DNA from: Lysobacteraceae bacterium
GTDB taxonomy: Bacteria; Pseudomonadota; Gammaproteobacteria; Xanthomonadales; Rhodanobacteraceae
DNA: 64,000 nt
Assembly: GCA_004143945.1 (NCBI GenBank)
Contig: SEHB01000004.1
Span: 218,272-282,271 of the forward strand
Direction of reading: 5' to 3'
This document shows positions 8,812-17,138 of this stretch, one piece after another. Both the position numbers and the translations under genes were made by a program. Every line of letters begins with the position of its first letter. Position 1 is the stretch's first letter. The notes under the pieces were generated by a model. It did no database searches. It was not told the DNA's origin and worked only from the letters and a program-made list of their open reading frames with translations.

Positions 8812-9237
8812 ATGAAACGCAACCTGCACGTGGTCGCGCTGGTCCTGTTCCTTCTGAGCCTGTCCTACAACCTGCTGGTCTGGGGTGCGGCGCCGTTGCT
8901 GCCCGATGTCGGCGATGCGATCTCGAGTTCCGCGCGCAGGGAGGCGCCGCTCGCGGCGACCTACATCATGCTCGGCAGCCCGATCGACGCAGCGGTCCCT
9001 GCACTGCAGGCGTTCGGGGAGCGCCGCCTCGTCGCTGCCCTCGGCGATGGCTTCGAGCGCATCGACGCCGATTCGACCGTCGCGATGGACCTGATCTTCA
9101 GCAACACCTGGAACGCGCAGCACCGCTGGCTCAAGACGATGTTCTGGGCCTCGCCATTGCTGCTCGTGCTGACGGTGATCGTGTGGCTGCGACGTCCACG
9201 CAAGGTGCACGCGCTCGGCGGCGCGCGCCGCCGCTGA
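8812..9237 (+). CDS. small membrane-anchored protein of unknown function
   Basis: No recognised family. The 141 residues have an N-terminal hydrophobic helix (residues 5-27, VVALVLFLLSLSYNLLVWG), about 80 polar residues probably on the periplasmic side, and a second helix near residues 110-127 (MFWASPLLLVLTVIVWL) before a basic tail. The topology suggests a periplasmic loop between two membrane anchors. It stands alone, 158 bp after sufT. Confidence 0.65.
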   Translation: MKRNLHVVALVLFLLSLSYNLLVWGAAPLLPDVGDAISSSARREAPLAATYIMLGSPIDAAVPALQAFGERRLVAALGDGFERIDADSTVAMDLIFSNTWNAQHRWLKTMFWASPLLLVLTVIVWLRRPRKVHALGGARRR

Positions 9238-9643
9238 ATCCGGCGCCGTCGGCACCGCGGCGATTTCGTTCCGTATTGCACAAATTTCCGTGCGCCTGCG
9301 CACGGAAAAGCGTGCACGTGCCGCAATATGTCACTTTCTGACGATGCCGCACCGCACCAACGCATTCAGGAAAAGCGTATTGTTATCAATCGCTTGCGTG
9401 ATGGCGCGCACGCTCAGGTTGCCGACATTGTTGGTACAGTGCGGCGTTCCCGTGGCGGTTTGACGCACGGGGCAGGCGCCCGCGGCACGGTCTTCGGAGG
9501 GCAACACACCGTGTCGTCGCAATCCTGCGTCCGCAAGGCCGAGAGAGGGTCGGGCGGGGGTGGATGCGGCCGGGCAGCGCAAGGATGCGCACGACACGCC
9601 GCCGCACGGCGGCTCGACCAACCACATGCTGGGGGTAGAACCT
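9238..9643. other. intergenic region upstream of the secreted subtilase, with one strong hairpin
   Basis: No gene is visible. At 9285-9308 there is a perfect 10-bp hairpin (TTTCCGTGCG, loop CCTG, CGCACGGAAA) 48 bp after the preceding gene; it lacks a T tract on either strand, so it is at best a weak terminator or an RNA-stabilising structure. The stretch 9311-9440 is locally less GC-rich (ATTGTTATCAATCG) and could carry the subtilase promoter, but no convincing -35/-10 pair was found. Confidence 0.5.
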
Positions 9644-12004
9644 GTGAAATTGATTTCGCAAGGAAAGTTGCGGCGCACCGCGCTCGCGGTCGCCATCGTT
9701 GCGTGCGGCGCCGTTCCCGTCGCGCAGGCTGCGGGGGCAGCCAGCGCCGCGGACCTGGCCACCTACGCCGACCGCGCGAACTTCGCGGCGGTTTCGGAGC
9801 AGATCCAGTACACGCGCTACATCGTGACGTATGCGGAAGGAACCGCGGAACGCTCGAATGAATCGGCGCGCAGCGTCGACTTCTCGCGCGTGGCGGCCGA
9901 AACCGGCTTGTCGGTCGCGCACGTGCGCACGCTCGCGACCGGCGCGGAACTCGTCGAGGTCGCGGGTGACCGTCAACGTTTCGCCTCCTACGCCGACACG
10001 CAGCGCAACGTGCTGGTCTCGTTCGCGCGCAACGCCGCGGTCGAATACGTGGAGCCCGACCGCGTGATGCGCGCGTTGATGACGCCGAACGACACCAACT
10101 TCGGCAGCCAATGGGACCTCACCGACGCGGTCGGTGGCGTGCGCATGCCCGCCGCATGGGACATCGCGAACGGCAGCGGCATCAAGGTCGCGGTCGTCGA
10201 CACCGGCATCACCACGCACAGCGACCTCACCGGGCAGATCGTCGGCGGCTACGATTTCATCAGCAGCTCGACGACCGCGCGTGACGGCAACGGACGCGAT
10301 TCCAATCCCGCCGACGAAGGCGACTGGTACGGCAACAACGAGTGCGGCGCAGGTTACCCGGCTTCGGGCTCGAGCTGGCATGGCACGCACGTCGCCGGCA
10401 CCGTCGCGGCGCTCACCAACAACAACAAGGGCGTTGCGAGCATGGCCTACGGCGCGAAGGTCGTGCCGGTTCGCGTGCTCGGCAAGTGCGGTGGTACCGT
10501 CGCCGACATCGTCGATGCGATCGTGTGGTCGTCCGGCGGCGCAGTCAGCGGCGTGCCGGCGAATGCGAATCCGGCCCGCGTGCTCAACCTCAGCCTCGGC
10601 GGCGGCGGTGCCTGCGGCTCGTTCCAGGCCGCGATCAACACCGCGCGCAACAACGGTTCGGTGTTCGTCGTCGCGGCCGGCAACGAGAACCAGAACGTCA
10701 GCAATTCCTCGCCCGCGAACTGCAGCGGCGTGATCTCGGTGGCCGCGACCACCAAGACCGGCTCGCGCGCGTCGTACTCGAACTACGGCAGCACGATCGT
10801 CGTGTCCGCCCCGGGCGGCGACGGCAGCGGCGGCTCGGGTGACATCCTGTCCACGCTCAACAACGGCAGCACCACGCCGACGACCGAGGCCTATGCGTAT
10901 TACGCCGGCACGTCGATGGCTTCGCCGCACGTGGCCGCGCTCGCCGCGGCGGTGCTCTCGCTGAATCCTTCGCTGACGCCGGACCAGGTCAAGAACCTGA
11001 TCACCGCGAACGCGCGTGCGCTGCCGGGCAGCTGCTCGGGCGGATGCGGTGCGGGCATCATCAACGCCGAAGCGACGCTGCTCGCGGTCGGCGGCGGTGG
11101 CGGCAATGTCGCGCCGGTCGCGAACTTCAGCTACTCGACCAGCGGGCTCACCGCGACCTTCACCGACGGTTCCAGCGACAGCGACGGCAGCATCGTCTCG
11201 CGTTCGTGGAACTTCGGCGACGGCGGTACCTCCACCGCGACCAATCCGAGCCGCACCTACGCTGCGGGTGGCACCTACACGGTCTCGCTGACCGTGACCG
11301 ACGACGACGGCGCGACCAACACCCGTACGCAGTCGGTGACGGTGAGCGGCGGCGGGGGCGGCACGGTGCTGCAGAACGGCGTAGCGGTGACCGGACTGTC
11401 GGCCACCACGGGCAACAAGCTCTATTACACGATGGTGGTACCGGCCGGCGCGACGAACCTGCGGTTCGCGACCTCGGGCGGCACCGGCGACGGCGACCTT
11501 TACGTGCGCTTCGGGTCGAACCCGACGACGTCGACGTACGACTGCCGTTCGTGGGCATCGGGCAACACCGAGACCTGCAACATCACCACCGCGCAGGCCG
11601 GCACCTACTACGTGATGATCAACGCGTACGCGAGCTTCAGCGGCATGAGCCTGACCGGCAGCTACACCGCGGGTGGCGGCGGTGGCGGCACGGTGCTGCA
11701 GAACGGCGTCCCGGTGACCGGCCTCTCGGCGACGACCAACAACTGGTCGCAGACGTACACGCTGGTGGTGCCGTCGGGTGCGAGCAACCTCTCGATCGCG
11801 ATCTCGGGTGGCACCGGTGATGCGGACCTCTACGTCCGCACCGGTTCGGCTCCGACCACGTCGAGCTTCACCTGCCGTCCGTACCTCAGCGGCAACAACG
11901 AGACCTGTTCGTGGACCGCGCCCGCGGCCGGCACGTACTACGTGCGCGTCCGTGCGTACTCGAGCTTCTCGGGCGTGAGCCTGGTCGGCAGCTTCACGCC
12001 GTGA
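9644..12004 (+). CDS. secreted subtilisin-like serine protease (S8) with PKD and two PPC domains
   Basis: A 786-residue extracellular protease. In order: signal peptide ending near AVPVAQA, an inhibitor-I9-like propeptide, the catalytic domain with Asp186 (VAVVDTG), His246 (SSWHGTHVAG) and Ser424 (GTSMASPHVAA), a PKD domain (about 490-575) and two pre-peptidase C-terminal domains (each starting VLQNGV.VTGLSATT) that are presumably trimmed after export. The GTG at 9644 is preferred because GGGGGT precedes it and it gives a compact basic n-region; an ATG at 9626 would add six residues. Likely secreted by the type II system and used for extracellular protein degradation. It is followed by its own terminator. 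Confidence 0.93.
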   Translation: MKLISQGKLRRTALAVAIVACGAVPVAQAAGAASAADLATYADRANFAAVSEQIQYTRYIVTYAEGTAERSNESARSVDFSRVAAETGLSVAHVRTLATGAELVEVAGDRQRFASYADTQRNVLVSFARNAAVEYVEPDRVMRALMTPNDTNFGSQWDLTDAVGGVRMPAAWDIANGSGIKVAVVDTGITTHSDLTGQIVGGYDFISSSTTARDGNGRDSNPADEGDWYGNNECGAGYPASGSSWHGTHVAGTVAALTNNNKGVASMAYGAKVVPVRVLGKCGGTVADIVDAIVWSSGGAVSGVPANANPARVLNLSLGGGGACGSFQAAINTARNNGSVFVVAAGNENQNVSNSSPANCSGVISVAATTKTGSRASYSNYGSTIVVSAPGGDGSGGSGDILSTLNNGSTTPTTEAYAYYAGTSMASPHVAALAAAVLSLNPSLTPDQVKNLITANARALPGSCSGGCGAGIINAEATLLAVGGGGGNVAPVANFSYSTSGLTATFTDGSSDSDGSIVSRSWNFGDGGTSTATNPSRTYAAGGTYTVSLTVTDDDGATNTRTQSVTVSGGGGGTVLQNGVAVTGLSATTGNKLYYTMVVPAGATNLRFATSGGTGDGDLYVRFGSNPTTSTYDCRSWASGNTETCNITTAQAGTYYVMINAYASFSGMSLTGSYTAGGGGGGTVLQNGVPVTGLSATTNNWSQTYTLVVPSGASNLSIAISGGTGDADLYVRTGSAPTTSSFTCRPYLSGNNETCSWTAPAAGTYYVRVRAYSSFSGVSLVGSFTP

Positions 12005-12037
12005 CCTGATCGCGTCATGGAAGGCGCGTGATTCGGA

Positions 12038-12066
12038 GGCGGCCGGTCTTCACCGGCCGCCTTTTT
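12038..12066 (+). terminator. Rho-independent terminator of the subtilase gene
   Basis: A perfect 10-bp stem GGCGGCCGGT / ACCGGCCGCC with a CTTC tetraloop, followed directly by five T, 34 bp after the stop codon. Confidence 0.92.
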
Positions 12067-12104
12067 CGTCGCCGCGGACGGTGGGAAGAAGCCGGGCGGA
12101 AGCT

Positions 12105-12199
12105 GAAGCGGGAAGGTCGAAACGCGGAGCACACGAAGAACACGACGATGCATCGAGGGCATTCCTTCGTGTGCTTCGTGCTTCAGGCTGTTGCCCTTG
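12105..12199. repeat. intergenic repeat (family 1), copy B
   Basis: The left part contains GAAACGCGGAGCACACGAAG (12119-12138) and the right part CTTCGTGTGCTTCGTGCTTC (12165-12184), which are imperfect reverse complements and can fold into a long hairpin. The right arm and its continuation (CAGGCTGTTGCCCTTG) closely match 151-185. It lies between the subtilase terminator and the end of the asparaginase gene on the other strand. Confidence 0.65.
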
Positions 12200-12247
12200 T
12201 ATTTGACGTCGCCGTTGAAGTGACCGTTCGCCCGTGGTGCCTCGCAG

Positions 12248-12736
12248 TCAGCCGTGTGCTTCGAAGCGGTTCGCGTCGCGGTTCTTGCGCACGGCGGCGG
12301 GGTTCCAGATGCGGCCGTTCATCGCGATGTAGACGCCGTCGGGCAACGTCTGTACCGCGCCGACTGCGCAACCGATGTTGAACACCGCGTCCGAACCCTT
12401 GAACAGCGCCGGGTTGAGCGCGCCGGTCAGTACGACGACCTTGCCTGCGATGCCCGCCAGCGCCTGCGCGGTTTCGACCATCGTGTCGGTGCCGTGCGTG
12501 ACGAGCACGTGGCGATGCGGCTGGTCCGCGATCGCCGCGCGTATGCGCGCGCGGTCCCCGTCGTCCATGTGCAGGCTGTCCTTGCGCAGCACCGGCAGCA
12601 CTTCGAACGTGAATGCGACGCCGAGCGCCTCGAGGATGTCGCCGATCTGGGGCTCGCCGATCTGGAACGTCGACTTGTCGTCGAAGTAGATCTTGTCGAT
12701 CGTGCCGCCGGTGGTGACGATGGTCAGGTGCTGCAT
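12248..12736 (-). CDS. short asparaginase-domain protein
   Basis: A 162-residue protein equal to the N-terminal half of L-asparaginase. The two nucleophile motifs are present: IVTTGGTIDK at the N-terminus and LVTHGTDTMVETAQAL near residue 80. Full asparaginases have about 330 residues and a second domain completing the substrate site; that half is missing without sign of a frameshift, so this is the compact one-domain form found in several Proteobacteria. It follows the acyl-CoA dehydrogenase gene by 38 bp. Whether it hydrolyses asparagine is uncertain. Confidence 0.82.
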   Translation of the reverse strand: MQHLTIVTTGGTIDKIYFDDKSTFQIGEPQIGDILEALGVAFTFEVLPVLRKDSLHMDDGDRARIRAAIADQPHRHVLVTHGTDTMVETAQALAGIAGKVVVLTGALNPALFKGSDAVFNIGCAVGAVQTLPDGVYIAMNGRIWNPAAVRKNRDANRFEAHG

Positions 12737-12774
12737 CGGGTCAAGTCCTGCGCGGGTATCGGGGCGGCTGCGCC

Positions 12775-14451
12775 TCAGGGGGCGCCATTGTCGACCAGCA
12801 TCGCGACAGCGTCCATCGCGGGCGCTCGCAGTCGCGAAATCCCGTGTGCGGCGAACAGCGAAAGTGCCGCACCCGTCTGCGCGTTGCCCTGTTGCTCGCG
12901 TGTCCAGCGCGCATGCCGAGCGAGCAGGGCCGCGGCGAAGCCGCGCGCGAGCGTCAGCGCGATGCCGCGTGCGACCGATTCGAGCTCGTCGCGCGAATGT
13001 TCGAGCGAGTCGAGCTGGTCGCGCGCGGCACCGAGCGCCGCGGCGATGCCGTGCGCATCGCCGCCCGCCTCGACGAGCAAGGCGTCCGCGGCGTGCAGGA
13101 CGTGCCTGATCCGGTCGCCGCGCAGCGCGCGCAGCGCGTCGAGCGCGAGCACGTTGGTCGTGCCTTCCCAGATCGGATAGACCTGCGCATCGCGCAGCAG
13201 CAGCGGGATGCCGGTGTCCTCGATGTAACCTGCGCCGCCGAAGGCTTCGCACGTCTCCGACGCGATGCGCACCGCGAGCTTGGCGGTCCACAGTTTCGCG
13301 AGCGGAGTCAGTGCGCGCAGCAAGGCCTGGTCGGCGTCGCCGCCGCCGTGTTCGACCCGGCCGAGCAGCTCCACCACGAAGAACACGAGCCCGAACGCCG
13401 CCTCGAATTCCGCCTGCAGCGCCGCCAGCGTCGCACGATGCAACGGCAGGCGCGCGAGCGCATGGCCGAATGCCTCTCGACGGCGTGCATGCGCGAGCGT
13501 GAGCGCGAGGCAGCGCCGCATCGTCGCGAGCGCACAGACCGCGTTCCAGGTGCGCGTGACGTTGAGCATCGGCGCGACCTGGCGCACGCCGTGCGCGAGG
13601 TCGCCGACCGGCTCGGCGAGGCTGCCTTCGAGATGGATCTCGGCGGTCGGCAGCTCGCGCGTGCCGAGCTTGTCCTTGAGCCGATCGACGCGGATGCCGT
13701 TCCAGCAGCCTTCGGCATCGCGCGTTTCGACCAGGAACAGCGCGAGCGCGTCAGCGCCGTCGCCCGCGCCCTCGCGGCGCGCGAGCGCGAGCGCCATCTC
13801 GCCGATCACGGCCGAGGTGAACCACTTGCGGCCATGCAGGCGCCAACGGCCTTGCGCGTCGCGCCGCGCGACGGTTGCGGTGCGCCCGACGTCGGAGCCG
13901 CCTGCGGTTTCGGTCATCCATTGGCCCGAGATCCAGAGCCGGTCGGGGTCGCGCGAGAGCAGCCGCGGCAATACGCGTGCGCAGAGCGCCGCGTTGCCCG
14001 AGGCCTTCAACGCCGCCACCGCGCCGTCGCTCATCGCGAGCGGGCAGGTGAAGAATTCGCTCGCGACATGATGCAGGTACACGCGCGCGAACTGGTCGAC
14101 GCGCGCGTGTGCGCCGTGCGCCGCCTCGTGGCCGGTGGCGACCAGCCCGAAGCGCGCGGCGAGTACGGGTCCGTGCTGCCACGCGCGCGTGGTTTCGATG
14201 CGGTCGACGCGAGTGCCCCATGCATCCCATTGCACGAGGCGCGGTGCCTCGGGCGTGCGCGAGCGCGCCGATTCCCAGGCCTTGGCCGCATGCTCGCCGA
14301 GCGCGGCATAGTCGGTGCCGGCGACGGCGAGCAGTTCGCCGGGCAGCACGCGGCGCAGGTGTGATCGCAGCGCGCGGTCGTCGTCGAACGTGTTGGCGAG
14401 CGTGGGTCCGGGCTGGATGAAGCCTGTCGCAGGGGCGTCATCGATGTTCAT
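12775..14451 (-). CDS. acyl-CoA dehydrogenase family protein, AidB-like
   Basis: A 557-residue flavoprotein with the extended architecture of AidB. The N-terminal part ends in HHVASEFFTCPLAMSDGA, typical of AidB and unlike beta-oxidation enzymes. MTETAGGSDVGRTATVAR and GRKWFTSAV form the FAD-binding middle domain. FGGAGYIEDTGIPLLLRDA, then YPIWEGTTNVLALD, lie in the C-terminal helical domain. AidB family members bind DNA or act on branched substrates; the substrate is unknown. The ATG at 14451 is chosen because the extra 12 residues to 14487 are basic and unconserved. Confidence 0.85.
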   Translation of the reverse strand: MNIDDAPATGFIQPGPTLANTFDDDRALRSHLRRVLPGELLAVAGTDYAALGEHAAKAWESARSRTPEAPRLVQWDAWGTRVDRIETTRAWQHGPVLAARFGLVATGHEAAHGAHARVDQFARVYLHHVASEFFTCPLAMSDGAVAALKASGNAALCARVLPRLLSRDPDRLWISGQWMTETAGGSDVGRTATVARRDAQGRWRLHGRKWFTSAVIGEMALALARREGAGDGADALALFLVETRDAEGCWNGIRVDRLKDKLGTRELPTAEIHLEGSLAEPVGDLAHGVRQVAPMLNVTRTWNAVCALATMRRCLALTLAHARRREAFGHALARLPLHRATLAALQAEFEAAFGLVFFVVELLGRVEHGGGDADQALLRALTPLAKLWTAKLAVRIASETCEAFGGAGYIEDTGIPLLLRDAQVYPIWEGTTNVLALDALRALRGDRIRHVLHAADALLVEAGGDAHGIAAALGAARDQLDSLEHSRDELESVARGIALTLARGFAAALLARHARWTREQQGNAQTGAALSLFAAHGISRLRAPAMDAVAMLVDNGAP

Positions 14452-14521
14452 GCCTGCACGATACGCGCGCCGCTCCGCGCGCGGCAAGGCGCGGCCGACC
14501 CCGCGAGCCTGCGTGGCCGGG

Positions 14522-14812
14522 TCAGACGTCCTCGACGTACTCGACCGCGATGCCGAGTTCGGCGGCCATGCGCGCGATCGTCGCGCGAACCCGTTCGGTC
14601 GCCTCGTTCGACATCGCGTGCACCTCGATGTCGCGCGCGTCGCTGCGCCCGACGTCGTCGCTGAGTTCGGACGAGCTCGAATCGTCGCGCATCTCGTTCA
14701 TGAGGTCGTGGACCTCCTCGATGCGATCGACGTGGTCGAGGCCTTCGAGCGCCGCGAGCATCGAGTCGAGGCCGCCATCGGGGCCCGTCATCCTGAATCT
14801 CACCATACCCAT
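14522..14812 (-). CDS. small acidic conserved hypothetical protein
   Basis: A 96-residue protein with an N-terminal MVRFRMTGPDGGLDSMLAA, a central acidic low-complexity stretch (DDSSSSELSDDVG) and a C-terminal AAELGIAVEYVEDV that looks like a ferredoxin-type strand. No function is known to me. It is 70 bp upstream of the AidB-like gene on the same strand and divergent from the sensor kinase, whose longest open frame would overlap it; this is one reason the kinase start was moved downstream. Confidence 0.7.
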   Translation of the reverse strand: MGMVRFRMTGPDGGLDSMLAALEGLDHVDRIEEVHDLMNEMRDDSSSSELSDDVGRSDARDIEVHAMSNEATERVRATIARMAAELGIAVEYVEDV

Positions 14813-14939
14813 TCACGTGCTCCGTCGATTCCAAGGGATGAGGCTGGCGCAGGGCACGGGAATGCCGGATGAACCACGCGCCACGGTGGACCGCGCACGT
14901 GATTTGTGGGACAAATCGCGCGCCCTGCAAGGAGCTCGA

Positions 14940-16685
14940 TTGCCCACTCCCGTCAAGAACCACCTGCGACTGGTGCTGATGCTGGCCAGCCTGATCCTGA
15001 TCGTGTTCAGCGCCTACCTGTTGCGCATGAAGCTGTCGGAGGACTCGGCCGACGCGCTGCGCTCGGTCGCACATACGCACCGCGTGACGTCGGAACTGCA
15101 CGCGTTGTCCGCGACCCTGAACGAGATGGAAGCCAGGGCGTTCGCGATCGCCGCCGCGAGCGACGACACCGCGCGCGAACGCTACGACGCACTGAAGCAG
15201 GCGTGGCCGCGGCAGCTCGCCGATCTCAGGGACCTCACGCGCGACAATCCCGACCAGCAGGTGCGCCTCGCGACGCTGGCCGAGCGGCTCGAGCACCGGG
15301 TCGCCGCGTTCGATCGTGCGGTGGATACGGGTGCGGCGAGTGCCGGCCAACTGGTCGAGGCCTCGGCCGACCATTCGTTCGAGGCGGTCCAGGCCGACAT
15401 GCTCGCGCGCGAGTCCGAGCTCGTGCGCCAACGCGAGGCCCACGCGCGAGACAGCCTCTGGCTGGCGCGCTGGGCGACGCTCGCGGCGACGCTCGTGCAG
15501 GTGCTGCTGATCGGCACCATGATCTGGGTGTCCGAACGCCACATCAGCCGCCGCATCGCAGCAGAATCGACCGCGCGCGATGCAGTCGGTCGCGCGCGCA
15601 TGATCGTCGAGACCGTGCGCGAGCCGATCGCGGTCGTCGGTGCCGATCTGGCGCTGGTGCACGTCAACCGCGCGTTCATGGATTTCTACGGACTCGGCGA
15701 CACGACGCCCGCCCGGCTGTCCGATCTCCCCGCGTGGACGGATGCGGCGCTGCTGCAGCGCCTGCGTGACGTCGCACGCTCGCGGCGCGAATTGTGGGAC
15801 ATGGAGACGATCCAGCAGGTGGTGGCGGACGACGGCCCGCGCCACCTCGTGATCAACGCCCGACCGATGCTGACTGCCGAAGGCGAGGTCTCCGAGACGC
15901 TGCTCACCGTCAGCGACATCACCGCGCGCAAGCGCAGCGAGGAGCAGGTCCTGCGCCTGAACCGCCAGCTCGCGGGCAAGGTCGCCCAAGTGACCGATTC
16001 CAATCGCGAACTCGAGGCCTTCTCGTATTCGGTCTCGCACGACCTGCGCGCGCCGCTGCGCCACATCGCGGGATTCGCGCGCAAGCTCCGGACGAAGGTC
16101 GAGCCGTTCGCCGACGAAACCGTGCTGCACTACTGCGATGTCATCGACGACGCCGCGCGCAGGATGTCGGCGCTGATCGAGGACCTGCTCAGCTACTCGC
16201 GCCTTGGCCGGCATGCGATGCGCCCCCAGATGGTGGACATGCAGTCGCTGGTCGAACAGGTCCAGGGCACCCTGATGAGCGCCAACGAGGACCGCCGGAT
16301 CGACTGGCGCATCGCGCCGCTGCCGGTGGTGATCGCGGACGCCTCGCTGATCCAGCTCGTATGGCAGAATCTGCTCGACAACGCGATCAAGTACACCGCC
16401 GCCACGGAGCGCGCCCGCATCGAGGTCCGCGCCGAGGAGGATGCGGACGGGTGGGTGTTCCACGTGGCCGACAACGGCGTCGGATTCGACATGAACCACG
16501 CCGCGAAGCTGTATGGCGTGTTCCAGCGCCTGCACAAGGCATCGGAATTCCCCGGCAGCGGCATCGGCCTCGCCTCGGTGCGCCGTATCATCGCGCGCCA
16601 TGGCGGCCGGACCTGGGCGGAGGCGACGCCGGGGCAGGGCGCCACGTTCCATTTCTCGCTGCCGCGTCACGAACCTGCGGATTGA
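14940..16685 (+). CDS. membrane-bound PAS sensor histidine kinase (bacteriophytochrome-type transmitter)
   Basis: A 581-residue sensor: TM1 (about 8-28), a helical periplasmic region resembling CHASE3 (30-170), TM2 (about 177-197), a PAS domain (about 205-330), a HisKA domain with phospho-accepting His367 in SYSVSHDLRAPLRH, and an HATPase domain with DNAIKY, VADNGVGFD and GSGIGLA. The TTG start at 14940 is chosen because AAGGAG lies five bases before it and the first membrane helix follows at once; ATGs at 14838 and 14862 lack comparable sites. HDLRAPLRHI and the LYGVFQRLHK element are typical of Cph1-type kinases that signal to small Rcp1-like regulators, one of which follows 12 bp downstream. 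Confidence 0.9.
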   Translation: MPTPVKNHLRLVLMLASLILIVFSAYLLRMKLSEDSADALRSVAHTHRVTSELHALSATLNEMEARAFAIAAASDDTARERYDALKQAWPRQLADLRDLTRDNPDQQVRLATLAERLEHRVAAFDRAVDTGAASAGQLVEASADHSFEAVQADMLARESELVRQREAHARDSLWLARWATLAATLVQVLLIGTMIWVSERHISRRIAAESTARDAVGRARMIVETVREPIAVVGADLALVHVNRAFMDFYGLGDTTPARLSDLPAWTDAALLQRLRDVARSRRELWDMETIQQVVADDGPRHLVINARPMLTAEGEVSETLLTVSDITARKRSEEQVLRLNRQLAGKVAQVTDSNRELEAFSYSVSHDLRAPLRHIAGFARKLRTKVEPFADETVLHYCDVIDDAARRMSALIEDLLSYSRLGRHAMRPQMVDMQSLVEQVQGTLMSANEDRRIDWRIAPLPVVIADASLIQLVWQNLLDNAIKYTAATERARIEVRAEEDADGWVFHVADNGVGFDMNHAAKLYGVFQRLHKASEFPGSGIGLASVRRIIARHGGRTWAEATPGQGATFHFSLPRHEPAD

Positions 16686-16697
16686 GGAGGTAGACCC

Positions 16698-17138
16698 ATG
16701 AAGGAACTGAGGGCGGTGCTGCTGGTGGAAGACAGTCCGGCCGATGCCGAGATGACGGTCGACGCGTTGCGCGACGCGCGGCTCGCCAATCCGGTCGTGC
16801 ACGTCGAGGACGGCGTCGAGGCGATGGAGTACCTGCGCCGCGAGGGACCGCACGCGCAGCGCGCGGCCGGCAACCCGGTGGTCGTGCTGCTCGACATCAA
16901 GATGCCGCGCATGGACGGCATCGAGGTGCTGCGCGCGATCCGCTCCGACGAGGCGCTCAAGCGCATCCCGGTGGTGATCCTGTCCTCGTCGCGCGAGGAA
17001 CGCGACCTCGCTGCGAGCTGGGACCTCGGCGTGAACGCGTACGTGGTCAAGCCGGTCGATGCGGACCAGTTCTTCGACGCGGTGCGCGCGCTCGGGCAGT
17101 TCTGGGCGGTGATGAACGAGGCGAGGCCCGGCGACTGA
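16698..17138 (+). CDS. Rcp1-like single-domain response regulator
   Basis: A 146-residue stand-alone receiver domain. The acidic pair is in LLVEDSPADAEM, the phosphorylated Asp66 in VVLLDIKMPRMDG and the conserved Lys118 in YVVKPVD. The long segment between the acidic pair and Asp and the end DQFFDAVRALGQFWAVMNE are typical of Rcp1-type partners of phytochrome-like kinases. A strong GAGGAGG precedes the ATG. Having no output domain, it probably relays phosphate between the kinase upstream and the hybrid protein directly downstream. Confidence 0.93.
   Translation: MKELRAVLLVEDSPADAEMTVDALRDARLANPVVHVEDGVEAMEYLRREGPHAQRAAGNPVVVLLDIKMPRMDGIEVLRAIRSDEALKRIPVVILSSSREERDLAASWDLGVNAYVVKPVDADQFFDAVRALGQFWAVMNEARPGD

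Noticed and set aside
9285..9308. A Rho-independent terminator after the gene at 8812
   Set aside because: The hairpin is perfect but is followed by AAGCG rather than a T tract on the plus strand, and only ATTTG on the minus strand. It is recorded as a hairpin in the intergenic entry only.
12248..13291. A longer asparaginase starting near 13291
   Set aside because: The extra upstream part lies antisense-in-phase within the acyl-CoA dehydrogenase gene; the TTGGTID motif must be near the N-terminus, which fixes the start at 12736.
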